From Cyanobacteria bacterium UBA9579 (GTDB taxonomy: Bacteria > Cyanobacteriota > Vampirovibrionia > Gastranaerophilales > UBA9579): a stretch of 7,292 nt of DNA. The notes beneath the pieces were generated by a model. It had not been told where the DNA came from. It made no database searches and saw nothing but the letters and a program-made list of their open reading frames with translations. The position numbers and the translations under genes were made by a program. Shown here one piece after another: positions 6,058 through 7,292 of this stretch. How positions within the stretch are numbered: the first letter of the stretch is position 1; the number at the start of each line of letters is the position of its first letter. Where the stretch lies: assembly GCA_003499585.1 (NCBI GenBank), contig DNSU01000183.1, forward strand, positions 16,453 to 23,744. Direction: 5' to 3'.

Positions 6058-6113
6058 GATTTTTAACTACTGCAAAAATCTAACAGCATACCTTAGATTT
6101 TAAAAACATCTAA
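6058..6113. repeat. Chain of overlapping inverted repeats with phased ATCTAA/TTAGAT half-sites
   Basis: GATTTTT (6058-6064) pairs with AAAAATC (6074-6080). AAAATCTAA (6075-6083) pairs with TTAGATTTT (6093-6101). TTAGAT (6093-6098) also pairs with ATCTAA (6108-6113). Within this, ATCTAA (6078-6083), TTAGAT and ATCTAA alternate with exactly 9 nt between each, a 15-bp period. The pairings exclude one another, as in attenuators, or mark an array of operator half-sites. Confidence 0.45.
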
Positions 6114-6201
6114 AAGTGAGCAAGCACGCTAATTTACCCTATTTTATGAGCATTGCAAATGTTTATCATTCTAATCCATATGTACAAAATTAAATCTTTG
6201 T

Positions 6202-6245
6202 AAATTACCCGAAAAATGTTTTTAAACACCAGTTGGGTAATTTTT
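6202..6245 (+). terminator. Terminator-like hairpin upstream of the response regulator promoter
   Basis: AAATTACCC (6202-6210) pairs perfectly with GGGTAATTT (6235-6243), and the T run continues to 6245. The loop is long (24 nt) and contains a small AAAAA/TTTTT pairing. It would end any transcript arriving from the 5838-6113 region about 67 nt before the -10 box of the next gene. Confidence 0.45.
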
Positions 6246-6311
6246 CAACAGGCTAATATCTATTTAAATATGATGATGATACGCTAAAAAAGTTCGCACA
6301 AATATTCGTTT

Positions 6312-6333
6312 TATAATCCTTAGAAGAAAGGTG
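6312..6333 (+). promoter_or_regulatory. -10 box and ribosome-binding site of the response regulator gene
   Basis: TATAAT (6312-6317) is perfect. The -35 region is poor: TTCGCA at 6293-6298 is only 13 nt upstream, which hints at an activator or alternative factor. AAGGTG (6328-6333) lies 6 nt before ATG 6340, so the GTG at 6331 is part of the ribosome-binding site rather than the start. Confidence 0.5.
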
Positions 6334-6339
6334 ATTGGC

Positions 6340-7011
6340 ATGATAGAAACAAAAATTATTCAAGTAGTACTGGTTGAGGATTATAGATTAACCAGAATTG
6401 GCTTAAGGTCTACACTTAATGAGTTTGAAGGCATCAATATAGTAAATGAAGCAGAAAATGCTGAGGAAGGGCTAAGGATAATCAAAGAAAATAAACCGGA
6501 CGTTGTTCTTATGGACCTGGGATTACCAGGTATGAATGGGATTGAGGCAACTCAACAGATAAAAGCTATTGATGAAAATATTAAAGTTATTATTTTAACT
6601 TCTCATGATAGAGAAGAAGAAGTTCTTGCCTCTCTTGGTTCAGGCGCTAACGCTTATTGTTTAAAAGATATTGATCCTGATGTTCTTGTAAATGTAATCA
6701 GATCTGTTCATAAGGGGGCTTCCTGGTTTGATCCTGCTATTGCAAAGATCGTTTTAAAACTATTCCCAAAACCGGAATCAGGAAAAAATTATAATACTGC
6801 AGAGCCTTTAGATCAAAGATCTAAATTATCTGCCAGAGAATTTGAAGTTCTTGCTCTGGTTGTAAAAGGAAAAAGTAATACTGAAATTGCAAAAGAGCTT
6901 TTTGTAAGTGTTCATACAGCAAAAGCTCATGTATGCAGCATTCTGCAGAAACTCTGTGTGGATGATAGAGTTCAGGCTGCTGTAAAAGCAGTACAGGAGA
7001 ATATCGTTTAA
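6340..7011 (+). CDS. NarL/FixJ-family response regulator (REC + LuxR-type HTH)
   Basis: This 223-residue protein is a complete two-domain transcription regulator. The receiver domain (about residues 6-124) has the acidic pair Glu13-Asp14, the phospho-acceptor Asp59 (VLMDLGLPGMNG), Thr87 (IILTSHD) and Lys109 (YCLKDID). A linker of about 35 residues leads to the LuxR-type HTH (about 161-223): LSAREFEVLALVVKGKSNTEIA, a recognition helix around VHTAKAHV, and LQKLCVDDRVQAAV. All phosphorylation residues are intact, so it should be switched by a histidine kinase, but none is encoded in the window. The N-terminal LVEDYRLTRIGLRS resembles cyanobacterial members. ATG 6340 is chosen because AAGGTG sits 6 nt upstream. 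The weak -35 of its own promoter and the phased half-sites at 6078-6113 would fit regulation by a DNA-binding protein, possibly itself. Targets are unknown. Confidence 0.95.
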   Translation: MIETKIIQVVLVEDYRLTRIGLRSTLNEFEGINIVNEAENAEEGLRIIKENKPDVVLMDLGLPGMNGIEATQQIKAIDENIKVIILTSHDREEEVLASLGSGANAYCLKDIDPDVLVNVIRSVHKGASWFDPAIAKIVLKLFPKPESGKNYNTAEPLDQRSKLSAREFEVLALVVKGKSNTEIAKELFVSVHTAKAHVCSILQKLCVDDRVQAAVKAVQENIV

Positions 7012-7023
7012 TAAATTCTCCTG
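6994..7023 (+). terminator. Hairpin spanning the response regulator stop codon
   Basis: CAGGAGAAT (6994-7002) pairs perfectly with ATTCTCCTG (7015-7023) across a 12-nt loop that holds the TAA stop. No T tract follows directly, though A-rich and T-rich hairpins start 15 nt later. It may be part of a compound terminator or a 3'-end stabiliser. Confidence 0.35.
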
Positions 7024-7037
7024 CTATATCAGGCAGT

Positions 7038-7180
7038 AAAAAATACGGAATTTTTTCGTTTTTATAACCTAATGTAAAAACGTGACTGTATCATCTCAGA
7101 ATGATATTAGCATGTTGACTGATAAAAGTACCTCTTGCCTTAGGCCAGAATGGGCTTGATTTAGCCTGTAGTTTTTATCA
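7038..7180 (+). other. Run of consecutive hairpins, possible structured RNA or compound terminator
   Basis: Four hairpins follow each other: AAAAAAT/ATTTTTT (7038-7056), CGTTTTTA/TAAAAACG (7057-7082), TATCAT/ATGATA (7089-7106), and TGATAAAA/TTTTATCA (7120-7127 with 7173-7180). The last is extended by TAC/GTA and encloses GGCT/AGCC (7153-7166). All arms quoted are exact complements. The first two are almost pure A-U and could terminate transcription; the fourth is a longer, more RNA-like fold. No coding frame is evident. Confidence 0.35.
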
Positions 7181-7215
7181 AAATACTTAGAAGCTGTCTT
7201 GTTAAAGTTGAATCG

Positions 7216-7292
7216 GGTGACACAGTCACCTTTTCTAAACTCATCAATCTTGATATTAAAACTATGATTATTGAGTTTAATGGTGCAGCTTT
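7216..7292. repeat. Second, diverged copy (B) of the 5838-6033 element, cut by the window edge
   Basis: GGTGACACAGTCACC (7216-7230) is a perfect palindrome like those of copy A. After it, ATCTTG (7247-7252), GATTATTGA (7266-7274) and TAATGGTGCAG (7278-7288) match copy A at 5895-5900, 5914-5922 and 5926-5936 in the same order and orientation. The palindrome-centre-to-TAATGG distance is 54 nt in copy A and 55 nt here. The right arm would lie beyond the window. Confidence 0.55.

Larger units (their letters stand above)
5828..6339. other. 512-bp non-coding region before the response regulator gene
   Basis: No coding frame of note is seen. It contains a 196-bp inverted-arm element (5838-6033), a chain of overlapping inverted repeats with three phased ATCTAA/TTAGAT half-sites (6058-6113), a terminator-like hairpin (6202-6245) and the promoter and ribosome-binding site of the response regulator gene (6312-6333). 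The stretch 6114-6200 shows nothing clear. Confidence 0.6.

Noticed and set aside
6331..6339. GTG start for the response regulator
   Set aside because: This GTG forms part of the AAGGTG ribosome-binding sequence for ATG 6340 and has no binding site of its own.
7166..7292. Open frame into the right edge reading GDTVTFSKLINL and so on
   Set aside because: There is no start codon or ribosome-binding site after the preceding stop, and the segment is better explained as repeat copy B. The peptide similarity is kept as a finding, not as a gene.

Overview
The window is a low-GC stretch of bacterial chromosome with seven genes, all on the + strand and all read with the standard code. Several things point loosely to a non-photosynthetic relative of Cyanobacteria (Melainabacteria/Vampirovibrionia type): the AT-rich codon use, a NarL-type response regulator with a cyanobacterial-looking N-terminus (LVEDYRLTRIGLRS), and the mix of an energy-converting hydrogenase-related complex with DUF475, DUF486 and YkgJ proteins. 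That placement is an inference of modest confidence.

Positions 1-2297 hold the end of an operon for a membrane-bound complex related to group 4 [NiFe] hydrogenases and complex I. The first gene enters the window already open and is a NuoC-NuoD (HycE/HyfG-like) fusion. The second fuses a 2x[4Fe-4S] ferredoxin to a NuoB/HyfI-like small subunit. All twelve iron-sulfur cysteines of the small subunit are present, but all four nickel-binding cysteines of the large subunit are replaced. The complex is therefore probably an 'Ehr' (energy-converting hydrogenase-related) complex that does not handle H2 at a Ni site. The membrane subunits would lie upstream of the window.

Positions 2298-5827 hold four single genes, each with its own gap or candidate promoter: a MarC-family membrane protein, a DUF486/DMT_6 small membrane protein, a DUF475 (TerC-like) membrane protein, and a YkgJ-type cysteine-cluster protein. 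MarC and TerC-like proteins belong to the same transporter superfamily, and TerC relatives export Mn2+, so a metal or small-solute export theme is possible but unproven.

Positions 5828-7292 hold an orphan NarL/FixJ response regulator flanked by unusually structured non-coding DNA. The gap before it carries a 196-bp element with imperfect inverted arms of about 60 bp, each containing a perfect 13-bp palindrome. A second, diverged copy begins near the right edge of the window and is cut off. The palindromes differ between copies at paired positions, as expected if base pairing is conserved. The same gap and the marC upstream gap each contain three half-sites that alternate in orientation with exact spacing. 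These repeats are the most unusual content of the window. No tRNA, rRNA, CRISPR array or transposase gene is visible.
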